Shown here: positions 50,973-62,745 of the stretch, piece after piece
How the letters are laid out: every line of letters starts with the position of its first letter
Numbering within the stretch: the stretch's first letter is position 1
Origin: Parietaria judaica
Taxonomy: Eukaryota; Streptophyta; Magnoliopsida; Rosales; Urticaceae
Direction: 5' to 3'
Assembly: GCA_954871525.1 (NCBI GenBank)
Contig: OX940868.1
Location: forward strand, 25,601,056-25,665,055
DNA length: 64,000 nt
Made by a program: the position numbers and the translations under genes
The notes under the pieces: model-generated
Database searches by the model: none
What the model saw: only the letters and a program-made list of their open reading frames with translations
What the model was told of the DNA's origin: nothing

Positions 50973-52673
50973 TCAAGCCGCAGCTTCGACCTCCTTTTCC
51001 TCCACGACATCTGCCACGTCGCTGGGCTCGCCCTCGGCACTCTCCGTGGGCGGCTGCACCTGCTCGTCCTCGGGCAGCGGATCCTCCACGTAGTCGTTCT
51101 CAAAGGCGTCTGCGGGCACTTCATAGATCCGAACCTGAGGCTTAGACGGGTCCTTCACGAAGACGTACTTCCCTTCCTTCAGCTTCATACATAATTCCAC
51201 GATCGCCTTTACGATCCCCCACATGTTCGAGGTGTTCAAGTTGATCTGCGACGCAAAATCCTTCGGTTTGTAGCCAACCACAGCGAGAATCACATGGTTG
51301 ACGTGATCCCGAGGATGAACCCGGGAAACGTATCCCAGTTTCATCATATCGGCGCTGGCAAGAATCGCTTGCGCGGTCCATTTAGCGAGCTTGTTGGCGT
51401 TGTTCTTCAGCTCCGTTGCTAGAACCGCTCCTCTCTGAGTCTCCAGCTTCTGCCTCCAATCCACCCCCGAGTACTTAGGATCAAACTCGTTCAGCGCGTT
51501 CAGCGTGAGGAACGACCTCTGTTTGTTGACCTCGACAACGCTCTGGACCTCGCACCGGGCCACGAGGTACATATCATCATCTAGCTTCCAGCGCCGGTAG
51601 CGGTACGCCACTGAAGCAGCCTCACCGCCTTCATTGGCAATCGGGTTAGGCTCGTCGAAAGTCACCTTATTTCCATCCTTCACCAGAACCTGCTGAGAGA
51701 AGCTCTGGTTGATATAAGCGGCCTCGAGGCTCAGCGCGTAAGCCGAATTAATGTCGTCCTTCGCCTCCGGCAACGGCTCCTGCGATGTCTCGTGGACGGC
51801 GAGCAGATCAAGCTGAGACCCGTCCCGCTTGTCGAAGAAAAGCTTGTTCCCAACCCGCTGAACCACAATGTCCCACGAGTAGACCGACCTCGGCGCGCAC
51901 ATGAGGGTGGAGAGGATCGTGTCGGTGGCGAAAACCGTGGCCTTGTCCTCGTTGGCAAGGCGGCGGATGATGGGATCGTCGGTGGTGGTGGCCTTGAAGA
52001 AGTTCCGGTTCTTGGAGCGCTCCAGGCGGCGCTCATTCTTCGGCGTGATCCGATCGAAACTGCGATCGTAAAACTCCAATCCGCCGCAGAGGAGGAGATC
52101 CTCGGGTTCCGGCGCGGGGAAGGAGAGCTTGGAGAAGGTGGAGAAGGGGATCTGGTCGAGCATGTTCCACTCGGGCTGGATGTCGACCGAGGACTTGAGC
52201 ACGGCGGCTTCGCGGCGCGTGGCGTGGATGTTGGAGCGGTTCTGGTTGTAGAGGCGGTCGCGGCGGGCGCGGTCCTTCTCGGCCTCGCGGCGGCGGGCCT
52301 CGACCTCCTCGTCTCGGCGCTGCGGGAGCTGGCGGTGCTGCTGGAAGCGCCACTTGGGGCCGAACTTGGGGCGCGGCGGGGGCTTGCCGTCGACGAGGCG
52401 GAAGGAACCGTCGTCGTCGGCGGAGGCGGGGAACGACTCGTCGTTGGCGAAGTCGAAGGCCGAGTCGGCCGGGTTCTTGGGGCGGTGCGACGGCGCGTTG
52501 AAGTTGTTGCGCGTGAAGTCGGCGATGCGCCCCAGCTTGTCGGAGCGCGAGAACGGCGCGAACGGCACGTTCACGGGGAGGTTGCTCGCGGCGGCGGTGG
52601 CCACCGTGGAATCCGGCGGGCCCCAGCCGTCGGCGTTGAAGGGAACCGCTCCGACTTCGAATGCTCCGACCAT
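50973..52673 (-). CDS. TIF3D1: Translation initiation factor eIF3 subunit d
   Basis: A complete, intronless 566-residue eIF3d. The N-terminus MVGAFEVGAVPFNADGWGPP, the DKLGRIADFTRNNF segment, the basic RxRR-rich stretch (about 120-150), and the central cap-binding domain (for example KNRNFFKATTTDDPIIRRLA, FDPKYSGVDWRQKLETQRG, GYVSRVHPRDHVNHVILAVV) are all present in order, followed by an acidic Glu/Asp-rich tail. eIF3d belongs to the eIF3 complex that recruits the 40S subunit, and its cap-binding pocket supports initiation on selected mRNAs. Length matches the plant protein (about 560-590). The ATG at 52673 is the first in frame and in a good context (GCCATGG). The gene is GC-rich, so long shadow frames run on the opposite strand. 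The symbol follows Arabidopsis usage. Confidence 0.96.
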   Translation of the reverse strand: MVGAFEVGAVPFNADGWGPPDSTVATAAASNLPVNVPFAPFSRSDKLGRIADFTRNNFNAPSHRPKNPADSAFDFANDESFPASADDDGSFRLVDGKPPPRPKFGPKWRFQQHRQLPQRRDEEVEARRREAEKDRARRDRLYNQNRSNIHATRREAAVLKSSVDIQPEWNMLDQIPFSTFSKLSFPAPEPEDLLLCGGLEFYDRSFDRITPKNERRLERSKNRNFFKATTTDDPIIRRLANEDKATVFATDTILSTLMCAPRSVYSWDIVVQRVGNKLFFDKRDGSQLDLLAVHETSQEPLPEAKDDINSAYALSLEAAYINQSFSQQVLVKDGNKVTFDEPNPIANEGGEAASVAYRYRRWKLDDDMYLVARCEVQSVVEVNKQRSFLTLNALNEFDPKYSGVDWRQKLETQRGAVLATELKNNANKLAKWTAQAILASADMMKLGYVSRVHPRDHVNHVILAVVGYKPKDFASQINLNTSNMWGIVKAIVELCMKLKEGKYVFVKDPSKPQVRIYEVPADAFENDYVEDPLPEDEQVQPPTESAEGEPSDVADVVEEKEVEAAA

Positions 52674-52842
52674 GGCTCTGCAGATCTCTCTGGTTTCCGA
52701 TGCGATTTATTTGCGAAGTGTAGCCCTAACTCTGAGTCTGACGAAGATGAGAAAGTGCAAGAAAATTAACAAAACCCCGGGCATGTACGCGAAGATAACG
52801 AAATTACATCTTTGCCCTTCGAATTCTGGGTTCTGTTCTGCT

Positions 52843-52871
52843 TGGGCTTTTTGTATTGGGCTGGATGGGCT
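52843..52871 (+). promoter_or_regulatory. Three TGGGCT (site II) motifs upstream of eIF3d
   Basis: TGGGCT occurs at 52843, 52857 and 52866 on the plus strand, 170-200 bases upstream of the minus-strand eIF3d start. TGGGCY site II elements are bound by TCP factors and are typical of plant ribosomal-protein and other translation genes. Their activity here is inference. Confidence 0.55.
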
Positions 52872-52875
52872 TTAG

Positions 52876-55142
52876 AAGCCTGTTTTCCAGTGCAAAGATT
52901 TTCTTATGCTTTACTAATAAATTTTCGATTTATTAATCTTAATTATTGAGGATCATGATAATTATTTTCAGCTGCCGAATTTTTTAATTTAAGCTCAATA
53001 TTACCCAGATAAAGATGAAAAAAAAAGAAGAAGACAGGACTGGAAAATAAAACCGATCCAAATAGCGGTAAGTAAAAAAAAAATTAAATGCAAGCTAATG
53101 AAAAATATTTTAAAGCAAGCACATGTCAAACACAAATATTTTCCCAATAATATATGTATATATATTAAACTATATATTTTAAAGTAAATTAATTTATATT
53201 CTCTTAATGGTAAAATCTGTTTTAGGTTCTTTTTTTTCACATGATAATCACAACTACTAGTATTTAGAAAGAAAGAAAAATAGTAGCGGTTTTAACCGCA
53301 TCTATCAATTCTTATATTAAAAAAAAAATACATATAAAAAGGTAATAAGAAATTCAATAAATTAAAGCTACTAACCATTTTTGTTATAACTGCTGTCGCA
53401 AAGATAAGTTTTTTAAATGGAGTTTGATTAAGATTCATTTTAAAAGAAAATTATGCAACAATAACGTGCTATCTTGTCCAATGAAAACAAATTGTTCAAT
53501 GAGTATCAATATAGTGATTTGATTATCAAATTTGCATGGTTAATTAAAAGTAAGAAAGATTAATGTTTATGGATTATTTTTTTTTTCTTTATCACCTTCT
53601 CTAAATTGATATTCTCATTACGTTATCATAGGAAGCGAGGAACAGTCGTTAAAAATTAAAGAAAAAGAACATGCTTAAAAGAAAGAAGAAGAAAAAACAT
53701 GTTCAGTTGAGAATCGTATGTATTTATATTTAGACTATTTTGTTGAGATTTTTAAATAATAATATCTTCATATTATTTATATTATTCACGTACCCAAATA
53801 TCATTTGAATAGATAGAAGTATTATATGATATAGTTGTGAATTATTATCATATATAATTTATAGTATGCATATAGATGATTAAATTATCTCGGTCATTTG
53901 ATTAGTATGGGCATGATATCGGTAACAGGCTTGCATTACTTATACAACAATATCTCGATAAATTAATAATCTCGATGAAATAATATTTTCTTATAATCTC
54001 AACTCTAACTAACATTATGAAAATTTTCCTAAAATAAAATAATAAAATCATCTAGTCTTAATAATATTAATATATAGAGATCTCGATGTCTTGTTTACTC
54101 GCTCAACTCAACTAACTAACGAACAAGTGAGATTTTCCGGCCATCACGTACAACGTCGTGGCAATTTAGATTATTAAGGTGCAACCGTTAAACTAAAGGC
54201 CCGAGATTTTTGGAGCTACAAAGTTCGACTATACTCCTGCTTCGGTTCCTGTTCTTGCCAACGTAAAACAATGTTTTTTTTTATTACTTTTTTTTACACA
54301 ATTTAATTATCTCGAGAGACAATGACAACCTTCGTACCTCATATAAACCTTTATAGTTAATTTTACCAAACATATTAATTTTAAAAAATATATATAAAAA
54401 AAAAGAAGCCTAAAATTAATTGTAGAGGGAACCCTAGATTTAAATTTAATTACAGAAGGAATCCCTAAATTTTATTGGGTAGAGTATCTAGTTACGTGAA
54501 GGTCAAGAATCCTGACGTAGTGTTGACATGCAAAGCTTCTTTTCGGCAGCCTCCTTTTTCTCGACTCGAGCCCACCATAAATTCTACTTTTGCCGTTATA
54601 TGGATCAAGGTCTGAAACACCAAACCAAAGGCATATCACACACACCCACACTAGTCAGTATGTATGTGTACATAAAATATGATTTAAAAATTGGGGAAAG
54701 TGTCCAGTATTTTGAGAGTTTAGCATTTTAAAAACGCGCAGAAACTGTGGAAAGTTCAAAGTGTCGCCTAAGATCTTCATAGTTTTTTTTAAGTGTGACT
54801 TTTCATCTACATTTACACTATCTTCACAACAATCTTAGTATTTCATCAGTGTAAGAGTTCTACAGTCTCACTCTCTCTTCAATAAAAAGTTATTATCTTT
54901 AATTTTCATAAAAAATTGTCATTGTAAGTTTGTAACCATGTATATATATATATATATAATAATAAATTACAAATATAACTCTTATTTTTATATAAAATTA
55001 CAACTATAGCCTATAAATATTATTAACTAAATAAAATATTAATCGGGTCTTCCGAAAAAAATATGTTGGTAAACCAATTACCCATCGGCATACCCGTAAA
55101 ATGGTGGTTCCAATTTATAATCGGTATGGGTATTAGAAGACA

Positions 55143-55176
<34 letters not shown>

Positions 55177-55845
55177 CATGTATCAACATAGGACATATCA
55201 CACACACTAATGTGTACAAAAAGAATTTTATATGGCACAATGTTAAACTTTCAATTATTCATGATAAATACCTAAATTTATATGCTTTCTAATTTTTTTA
55301 TTGATTTTATTTCATATGTTCTCATTGATACTAATTTTCTTACGTGTGTTCAAGTCATATTAACATTAACTCTCACGTGTTTTATATTTCTTATGTTGAA
55401 TACTTGGGTATGATATATACACTTAACATTAAGGGAAAAGTATAGGAAAAGAAAAACAATTGCGAATGCAAATTTCACAACTTAGATATTTATTTTGTGC
55501 AATTGAAAATTTGAGATTATGCTGGACCAATTTGAATTAACATTGGTACATTGACCGCAATTATCCATCTACTTAATAATACATGTATAAAAGAAATCAG
55601 TTCCTTGGAATAACGTTTGACTTCATATATATTATATATACACGTGTATTAGGATCCTCGTAAGTCGTATCCTAAATATAACCCTTAAAGTCTTGCATTG
55701 CAAATACTAAATAAAAGGACCCATTGCACAAAAATGGTCCACTTATGTTATGCCGGTGCCTGCATGTATGCTATAATTATTTAGTTTATAATGGAGAAGA
55801 TAGAGGCGAGAAAAAGCGGTACATGTAATTAGGTATGATTAATTT
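52876..55845. other. AT-rich spacer
   Basis: Short TA runs at about 54940-54957 and 55141-55177. No gene seen; the 67-codon frame at 54528-54731 has no motif. Confidence 0.5.
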
Positions 55846-56182
55846 AGGGATAATCACGGTAAAAGTATTGAAATTTTGAGTAATTGAACCGACAATGGTT
55901 TAAAGTGAAAAAATAGCGATGAAAGCACTCAAAGTCAACAAATATGAGACGGTACATTTTTTTGTCCGACGTTGGACGGACGTTAGTCAATTTATTAGCA
56001 TAGTGCTATTAACTCATTCCTAAACTACACATTTATATACTCATCCAACTATTTAGAATATTTTTTCATCTAAATTAAAAAAAATGTACCGTTTTATATT
56101 TATTGACTTTGGATACTTTTGGCTTTCAACTCCTGCCGTTTCGATTGATAAAAATTTAAATATTTTTGCGGCGATCATATTA
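55846..56182. mobile_element. Foldback element, diverged relative of the 15401/40462 family
   Basis: The left arm GGGATAATCACGGTAAAAGTATTG has an inverted partner ending TATTTTTGCGGCGATCATA. Inner arm words are GGTACATTTTTTTG on the left and AAAAAATGTACCG on the right. Target duplication not resolved. Confidence 0.55.
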
Positions 56183-56220
56183 TTAGTCTATACGTTTTGC
56201 TCGAATCCTATCCAAAACCA

Positions 56221-57765
56221 GGCATAGCCGGTGACAAACATCTAGAAATGCACGTCTTTATTGGGCATTAAATATCTCAACACTGTGCAAGAGACTGCGT
56301 TTTCTCACTGGAAAAAAATGAGTATCATGCGAAAGGCAACACATGTATGATCGAGCAGATAGAATATACTATTGTGATACATTTTTATAGAGCTAACAAG
56401 GACATCGAGAGTATCTAATTCGTTTATCATTTGTTCATAATGTTACAAATAAGAGAGATACAATAATAAACTTATCTATAGTAGCTTTCTTGGATATAAT
56501 TATTGTGGACGGTGGAATTTTACCTACATTTTCTAACCTTCACCGGACAAATCAAGAAATCGATATCTAGTTTAAAATTTAGGTATGGTTACGTATGGCC
56601 TTTCGTGGTTAAATGTTTTACATGAGAATTTTCAAAAATAAGTTTCATATTGATTAATAAAATGACAAAGTTGTTCATCAATGAATTCTGATTAATAGAA
56701 GGCTCGATGTTTTCTCATAAGTGCGAAATCCTCGTGCAAAGTCCAGTTGTTATTAGGACATTGCTCGTGTTGCATGATGCAACTGGTATTACAACAAGTT
56801 CACTATTGTATGTTGAGTGTCTTTGAGAATCTACGGTGATGAGGGTGATTACCGAAATTCTTGCTATCTACCCGCTCATAAAAAAAAAAAAAATTGACTT
56901 GATGTGAGATTGCTAAGCGATTTGATGTTCAGAGTTAATTCCAATCATACTCTATCAAGAAGTGCACTTACAAATATCGCGTGTCAAGTCTCTTTGCTAT
57001 TCTTACGAGTTTTTATAATGATTGCGTAATTACACTATTTATTCAATAAAACAAACGGCACGATGATCCCGTAAGAATTCTTATATTGCAAACCGATTTC
57101 GTATCAAATGACACATGCATTGTGGAACCAAATCTGTATAGTGTGAGTACAAAATATTGAGCAATATATATCTTACTCAACATATTTAACTATTTAACCA
57201 AGTTTATTTGGTCAAGTGGTAACTCCACCACTCCTCTATTCATGAGATCATGGGTTCAAACCCTCATGAGTCTCAAATGAGTGCTCCTTTACATTATTGT
57301 AAATTTGGCCAATTGTGTCATCTGTTCTTACACTGCGAGAGTGCATTGTAACCTAAACCGATAGTGTCACCCCATTAAAAAAAAGCATAATAACTATTTG
57401 GAGATATATAGATATGTATAAAGTATACACGTCACACTTGCATCGCGGCAATGCGCGTAATATCGGAAAATACAAATACAGATGCTAAAATGGTAAAGCT
57501 ATACATGTATGGTCCATTGCTTATTAAATCCTATAAATTCATCTCGTCCATCTCGTCTCAGCCTGACACTGATGTCTCTATCTAACACGTCATGCATATT
57601 CTCTCTGCTAATATCAAGTAGCTTTCTGTACTTTTTCATTACTAATTGATTCCTCTACACAAACATATATAGCCGAAGTTTCTTTCGTGAACATTTGAAA
57701 CTGCACGTTTTCATTGCGCATATAATATGTGAACACTGTACAAGAGACTGCGTTCTCTCACGCAA
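56221..57765. repeat. Dispersed duplicate pair, about 90 bp each, 1.4 kb apart
   Basis: 56221-56311 and 57668-57760 share GCACGT, ATTGSGCAT, AACACTGTRCAAGAGACTGCGTT and TCTCAC in order. This looks like an old direct duplication. The spacer between holds a SINE (57200-57380) and nothing coding. Confidence 0.55.
57196..57386 (+). mobile_element. tRNA-derived SINE, copy 2
   Basis: A box TGGTCAAGTGG (57209-57219) and B box GGTTCAAACCC (57253-57263) give a well-formed internal polymerase III promoter. The body shares GTAAATTTGGCCAA, TTGTAACCT and CCGATAGTG with copy 1 at 42131, and ends in an A-rich tail. Confidence 0.75.
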
Positions 57766-58217
57766 CGGAAATATCTTCGCTCATAATAACAATAGTAATG
57801 ATAATAATCCAAAACAACAAGAAAAATTGAAAGCGTATCTCAAAAACCTTAAAAAAATAAAATTTGGTGCTTTCACTTTCACCACAAAAACTAAAAACTT
57901 CGAGAAATTAGACATTTCTGAAAATTAATAACCATGTTATAATGATATTCATCACCAAAAAAACAAGAGAATAAAAAACATACCTCAAAATCCAAAATAT
58001 CCTAATATTTTGGTACTTTTGCCGCAAAAAGTGAAAATTGATAAAAAAAATTACGGCGTGACACAATTGAATTAAGAGTAAGAATAACTTGCATTATTAG
58101 CCGCAATTACATACGTGCGCAGTTTATGCATCTCGCTTTGATCAAACTCATGATCTCTTGTGGAGTCATTTAGTGGGTTTACCACTACATGCTTGATTAT
58201 CATGATATACATAAAAA
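57387..58217. other. AT-rich spacer
   Basis: No gene seen; the 77-codon frame at 57695-57928 runs through the duplicated segment. Confidence 0.45.
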
Positions 58218-58763
58218 AAAAAATTAATCCCGACAAAAGTACCAATACTTTTAAATAAAGGACAAATAAATTCCAATTCTTTTTTTTTTGTCCGGACAAA
58301 GTTCCAATTCTCTAGTTTTGTGTCCCTATAGGTACCTCCGTAAAAAAAAATTGTCCTCCAGTGATACTCACGCGACGTCAAAGTTTTGGTTTTGTATTCC
58401 AATGCTTTTTTTACCCGAATAAAGTTCAAATTCTCTTGTTTTTTCTCCTCATATCACTTTCGTGAAAATTCCAAACCATAGATCATGTCGTTTTTGGCGT
58501 TGTATTAAAAAGTAATTTTTCTCCTTTTAAGTACATATCCACGACTATCTTTGATCGTCCAACTTTCCGATGGCTAATTTACTACGAAAATGTGGATAAA
58601 ATTTTGTAACGGTGGCATGATTAACAGTGGAAGACGATTTTTTTTACGGGTACCAATATGGACACAAAATTACAGAATTGGAACCTTGTCCGGGCAATAA
58701 AAAGAATTGGAATTTATCGGTCCATTTTTTGAAAGTATTTGTACTTATGCCGATATTAACCCT
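58218..58763. mobile_element. Foldback element with arms of about 120 bp
   Basis: The left arm contains AAAGTACCAATACTTTT, AAATTCCAATTC, GTCCGGACAAAGTTCC and GTTTTGTGTCC. The right arm is its inverted copy (GGACACAAAATTAC, GGAACCTTGTCCGGGC, GAATTGGAATTTAT, ATATTAACCCT). Its outer end resembles that of the Mutator-like foldback family. Target duplication not resolved. Confidence 0.7.
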
Positions 58764-58846
58764 AAAAAAACTTATAGATCTGAAACTATGATACTTTTGC
58801 CCTACACACATAAAATCTCTAAAATTAGCGAATCCTAAATAAAATC

Positions 58847-59388
58847 TAGGGGTGAAATTAGAATCGGGATCCGAGAAATTAGCTTTTTCATGTTTCATCA
58901 ATGTTCTGAAAAATCAAGAAATTCTTTTTCGGTATCGGTTCTGGTAACAGTTCCTGGTTCTAAATTTCCGAGTTCCGATTCTAAATTTTCTGGTTTCGGT
59001 TACGGTTCAAGTTCTGAAAATTCCTAGTTCCGATTCTAAATTTCCCGGTTTCAAAAGTGTTTGACTTGAAAATGACATGTAGTTTTTAAAAAATTAGTGA
59101 TTAAAACGACACATAATATAATAAAAAAATGATAATAAAAATATTCATTAAACTAAAAACGAAATACTAAAAACTAAAAAATGACATGTATTTTAAAACT
59201 GGAACGGGTACCAAAACCGAGAAATATTTTTTTAGGTACCGATTCCGTTTCCCGATTCCAAAAATTGCGAACCATGAAGCATCGATTCGGTTTTAAGCTA
59301 AATTTCCAAGATTATTTTTAGATTCGGTCTGGGACCGATACCAGAAGTGGGATAAAACCGGGAAACAGTTACAAAATCTTCACCCCTA
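58847..59388. mobile_element. hAT-type MITE of the TAGGGGTGAAA family, 542 bp
   Basis: Ends TAGGGGTGAA and TTCACCCCTA are inverted repeats, flanked by ATAAAATC (58839-58846) and ATAAAATT (59389-59396), an 8-bp duplication with one change. Interior sequence matches 29218-29763. Confidence 0.78.
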
Positions 59389-59947
59389 ATAAAATTACCC
59401 TAGAACATTTACATACTAATATTCATCAAAGTTCAAAACTATACCTCATCAATTGCTGAATACTAAACTTTGTAGATTATAAACATATTTCCTATGCTCA
59501 CAATTTCAAAACTATGAAAATCCACTAAATGTCTACAAAATTAGTATAATACAAAAAAATAAGCATAGAAGTATAATTATTTTGACAATATTATTCATAA
59601 CCCTTCTTAATCAACAAGCATAATTGTATAGAAAAATAACACATAAAAAGAAAATAATTCAAAACTGTGGTATTTATGTCAAAAATACCTCAAAATAGAT
59701 AAGTTTGAATGGAGGGATAAGTATCAAAATTATCCTTTTTTGCACTGCAAAAATCGATACATACCAAGTTATCCAGTGATACTAAATGATTAATCAACAA
59801 TAAATATAAAACGATAACCATGATAACCATTATCCCTGATAAATCATCGAGTACTCTTTAACCCGATTAATTAATGAATATTGTTGACCGAGTAATGGTG
59901 AAAACTGAAATAATAGTTCTGAATTCTGATAAGAGAAAATATTTATA
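59389..59947. other. AT-rich spacer
   Basis: No gene or structured repeat seen. Confidence 0.45.
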
Positions 59948-59952
59948 CTAAA

Positions 59953-61233
59953 TGTTGGGGGGTATTTTTGTAAAATATATTAATAAAGAAATATTATTTA
60001 ATTAATCATTTCTTTATTAATTAAATCATTTCTAAACCCAAAAATCCTTCCGGAGGCCCGTTTTCGCAAAACAAAGTGTCCAAGTGTTCCTAAAAATAGG
60101 AAAAACCACAAAAACGACATAAAATTTGTGAAAAACGGACACGGGACGAGTTCGGGAGCGAAAAACACTTCGGAAGCACCTTTGGGGGCCCACAGGCCCA
60201 CATGTGCGCCAGAGATGACGTCAGCCTGCGCGCGTCAGCCTGCCCACGTCATCAGGGCCCACAGCCCTTCACTCGCGCGAGTGAACTGATGCAGCCCCAC
60301 AAATCGCGCGCGTGAGGGCGCGTGAAGCGTTGTATCGGGCTGATTTTTGTGGCGTTGGAAAGATCTCATTCCGAGGACCCAAAAAACTATATTTATTTTC
60401 TTCAGGGGCCTCCGGAAGTGGGAGATAATTGCGTTTTAGTCCTCGGATTCCCTTATAAAAGGGAGCTCGGTTCATTCAAACGGGAGGGCATCGGAACTCG
60501 ACCAAATTCTCTCGAGCCTCTCTCTACTCCCTATAAACTCGCCTCCCCCTAAAATATTCCACTAATGTTGAGCGTCGGAGGTGAATCAGGGGGTATTCCC
60601 CTCTGTTTTCCCTGACCTCGGGTATTCTTTTGCCAGGTCCAGAAATTGAGAGAAAGCGAAAGTTTCGGAGAAATATTTTCAATAGATCAACCTGAGGGGA
60701 ACCTCTGGAGAGAATCCCGGGATGATTGACGACCCCGCCTGTCTTAATTCTAGCTCTGTGCGGAACCCGTTCTGTTTCCCAGTCCGTATCTTTCATAGAT
60801 ATCGTGACTTTGTGAACAGTCTGTAGGACCCAGACTAGGATTGACTTCACGGGCCGAGGGTCCAATCTCCTGAGATTCATTGATGGATCAAACACACTCT
60901 CCCGTTCGTGGGAACCCGATCCTGTGAGGAGCCCAAACCTGTAACCCGGGCCTAGTCCATTCCTGGCCTGGAGGTAACAGGTAGTGAGTATCCCCAGATC
61001 GCCGGATCACGAACGGCGAACGATACGTTTAGATCTCAGTACCAGGGACTTCGTTCGGAATCCGTATCATACACACCAAGAAGGGGGAAAGAATCTGTCA
61101 TCCCCGCAATAGGGCCTACAAACCCAACACAAGTCATCATAAGCCCACCAAAAGTCCACAAAACGACATTGGGCCCGGTCCAACACCAACAATTGGGCCG
61201 TAACAGTGTTTGATCCAAAAAACGGCATCAACA
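59953..61233 (+). mobile_element. Solo LTR, 1281 bp
   Basis: Begins TGTTGGGGGG and ends CATCAACA, giving TGTTG…CAACA ends, flanked by the exact 5-bp duplication CTAAA (59948-59952 and 61234-61238). Five-base duplications and TG/CA ends are diagnostic of LTR retrotransposons. It contains a TATA box (TATAAAA, 60454-60460) and a following R-U5-like leader. No primer-binding site or gag/pol adjoins it, so it is a solo LTR formed by recombination between the two LTRs of one insertion. GC content is clearly above the surroundings. Superfamily (Gypsy or Copia) cannot be told from the LTR alone. Confidence 0.85.
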
Positions 61234-61386
61234 CTAAATATTAAGTATTATACTTCTATGGAGCTAATTCTTGATGTGTAAATTTGTTCCGTAATCGGAA
61301 TGATGATGTCATTAATTAAATTTACGGTTCATGTAAATTAAGACCAACGTTGTGAATGTAATTGAGTATTCACACAATTGGGCTTG

Positions 61387-62260
61387 TGAGATACATAGCC
61401 TAGAGGCCCAATAAAAACTTAACAGTGTTGAGGCCCGATCAAAGTCAAAAAGCTCAAGAGCCAAAGGCCCGTCTCGAGCAGAGAATGCTCAGAAGAGATA
61501 TGAGTTGAAAGCCACCAGAAGGCAAAAGACCCGAGCAGAACTCAAAATTCACACCAGCTCAAGGCGAAAGCCAACACTTAGCCAAAACCCAAGCCCGATC
61601 AGGCCTATCACCCTAGAGAGAACCCAAAGCTCGTCTGGGGCAGAGATTGCCATAAAGGAATCCGAGTAGAAGCGCACAAAGTACCGAAGCACGAGTAGAC
61701 CAAGTGAACAACCTCGATTCAAACCTCCAGAGCCCGACCAGGAAGATCGCCACGATCAGAATTCAAATTCCCACGAAGTAGAAGTCAAAGTCCACTACTG
61801 CGCCATTTTCTCGGAATGTGGCTCACGTAACAGCTCGACAGCAAGTCAAGCTCCGAACTCGAAGCCACTACCAACATACACTTTCAACGGGCAGAAATCG
61901 AAGGCCTATAAAATCAAGAAGACAGCCCTATCACACACACACAAGCATTCATGCTGAGAGAAAATGGTCTGTGAGATTTGTATTTTTCAAAGTGTTTTTC
62001 ATCTTTCCTTTCAATCCACTTGGAATCGGCTTGTGGTTCTGGTTGATCTATTTCAAAGCAAAAAACTTACAAATGACGTAGTCAATTACCGCATTGGGAC
62101 GAACATCTCTAAAAAACCCTTGGTGTTTTATTCATTTCATTTTTTTACTTTTTTGTCATCGTCGAAAGTATTGACGACGCGGAGGCCAAGATCCACAAAG
62201 TTCTTAGTACCTTCAAATCAAAATCTCGTTCACATACTCACGTGTCTATTGGTGTGGGAA
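61387..62260 (+). repeat. Second LTR-like segment
   Basis: GAGGCCCAA, GCCCGATC and AAGCCC words lead to a TATA box (TATAAAA, 61907-61913) and a leader, as at 21050-21540. Boundaries and duplication not found. The open frames at 61818-62311 are not recognisable. Confidence 0.35.
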
Positions 62261-62745
62261 ACCACGTCAACACTAAGAAACACTACAAAGAGTTCCCATT
62301 TTTTTTGTTGATTGGGTATAATTTTTTCGTCATAAAATGTAAGGAGATAAATTTAGCAATTATTTGGAATATCCAGGGTTTTATAAAATGGGGTATAGTT
62401 ACGGAAAATCATTTGACTTTCCGCGCACACAATACCCCCACATGGCCACATCTATATTATTGTATATTAATGTTATTTAGAATGTGGATAGGTTCGGTAA
62501 AAGTACCACAAATCATCTCTTTATATACTGTGTATTCTAAATTTTAGTTTATTCTGGCAAAAGTTTCAAAAAAACTTCAAAACTTAAGGGAAGACATTTT
62601 TTTTTGAAATTTTTGTCACAATAAAAATAAAATTTGAAATCTGTGGTAATATTTTTTTTGGTCATTCTAATGTTTGGGGACTCGTACCAATAATCTTTTG
62701 GAAGCATTTTCCAAAATGATTTTGTGTTTTAGAGAAAGATTCCTA

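Noticed and set aside
51792..52769. 325-codon plus-strand frame opposite eIF3d
   Set aside because: Antisense shadow of GC-rich eIF3d, with Gly/Val/Glu-rich text typical of reverse frames.
57209..57263. Possible tRNA gene
   Set aside because: A and B boxes are present but no cloverleaf stems; it belongs to a SINE shared with 42131.
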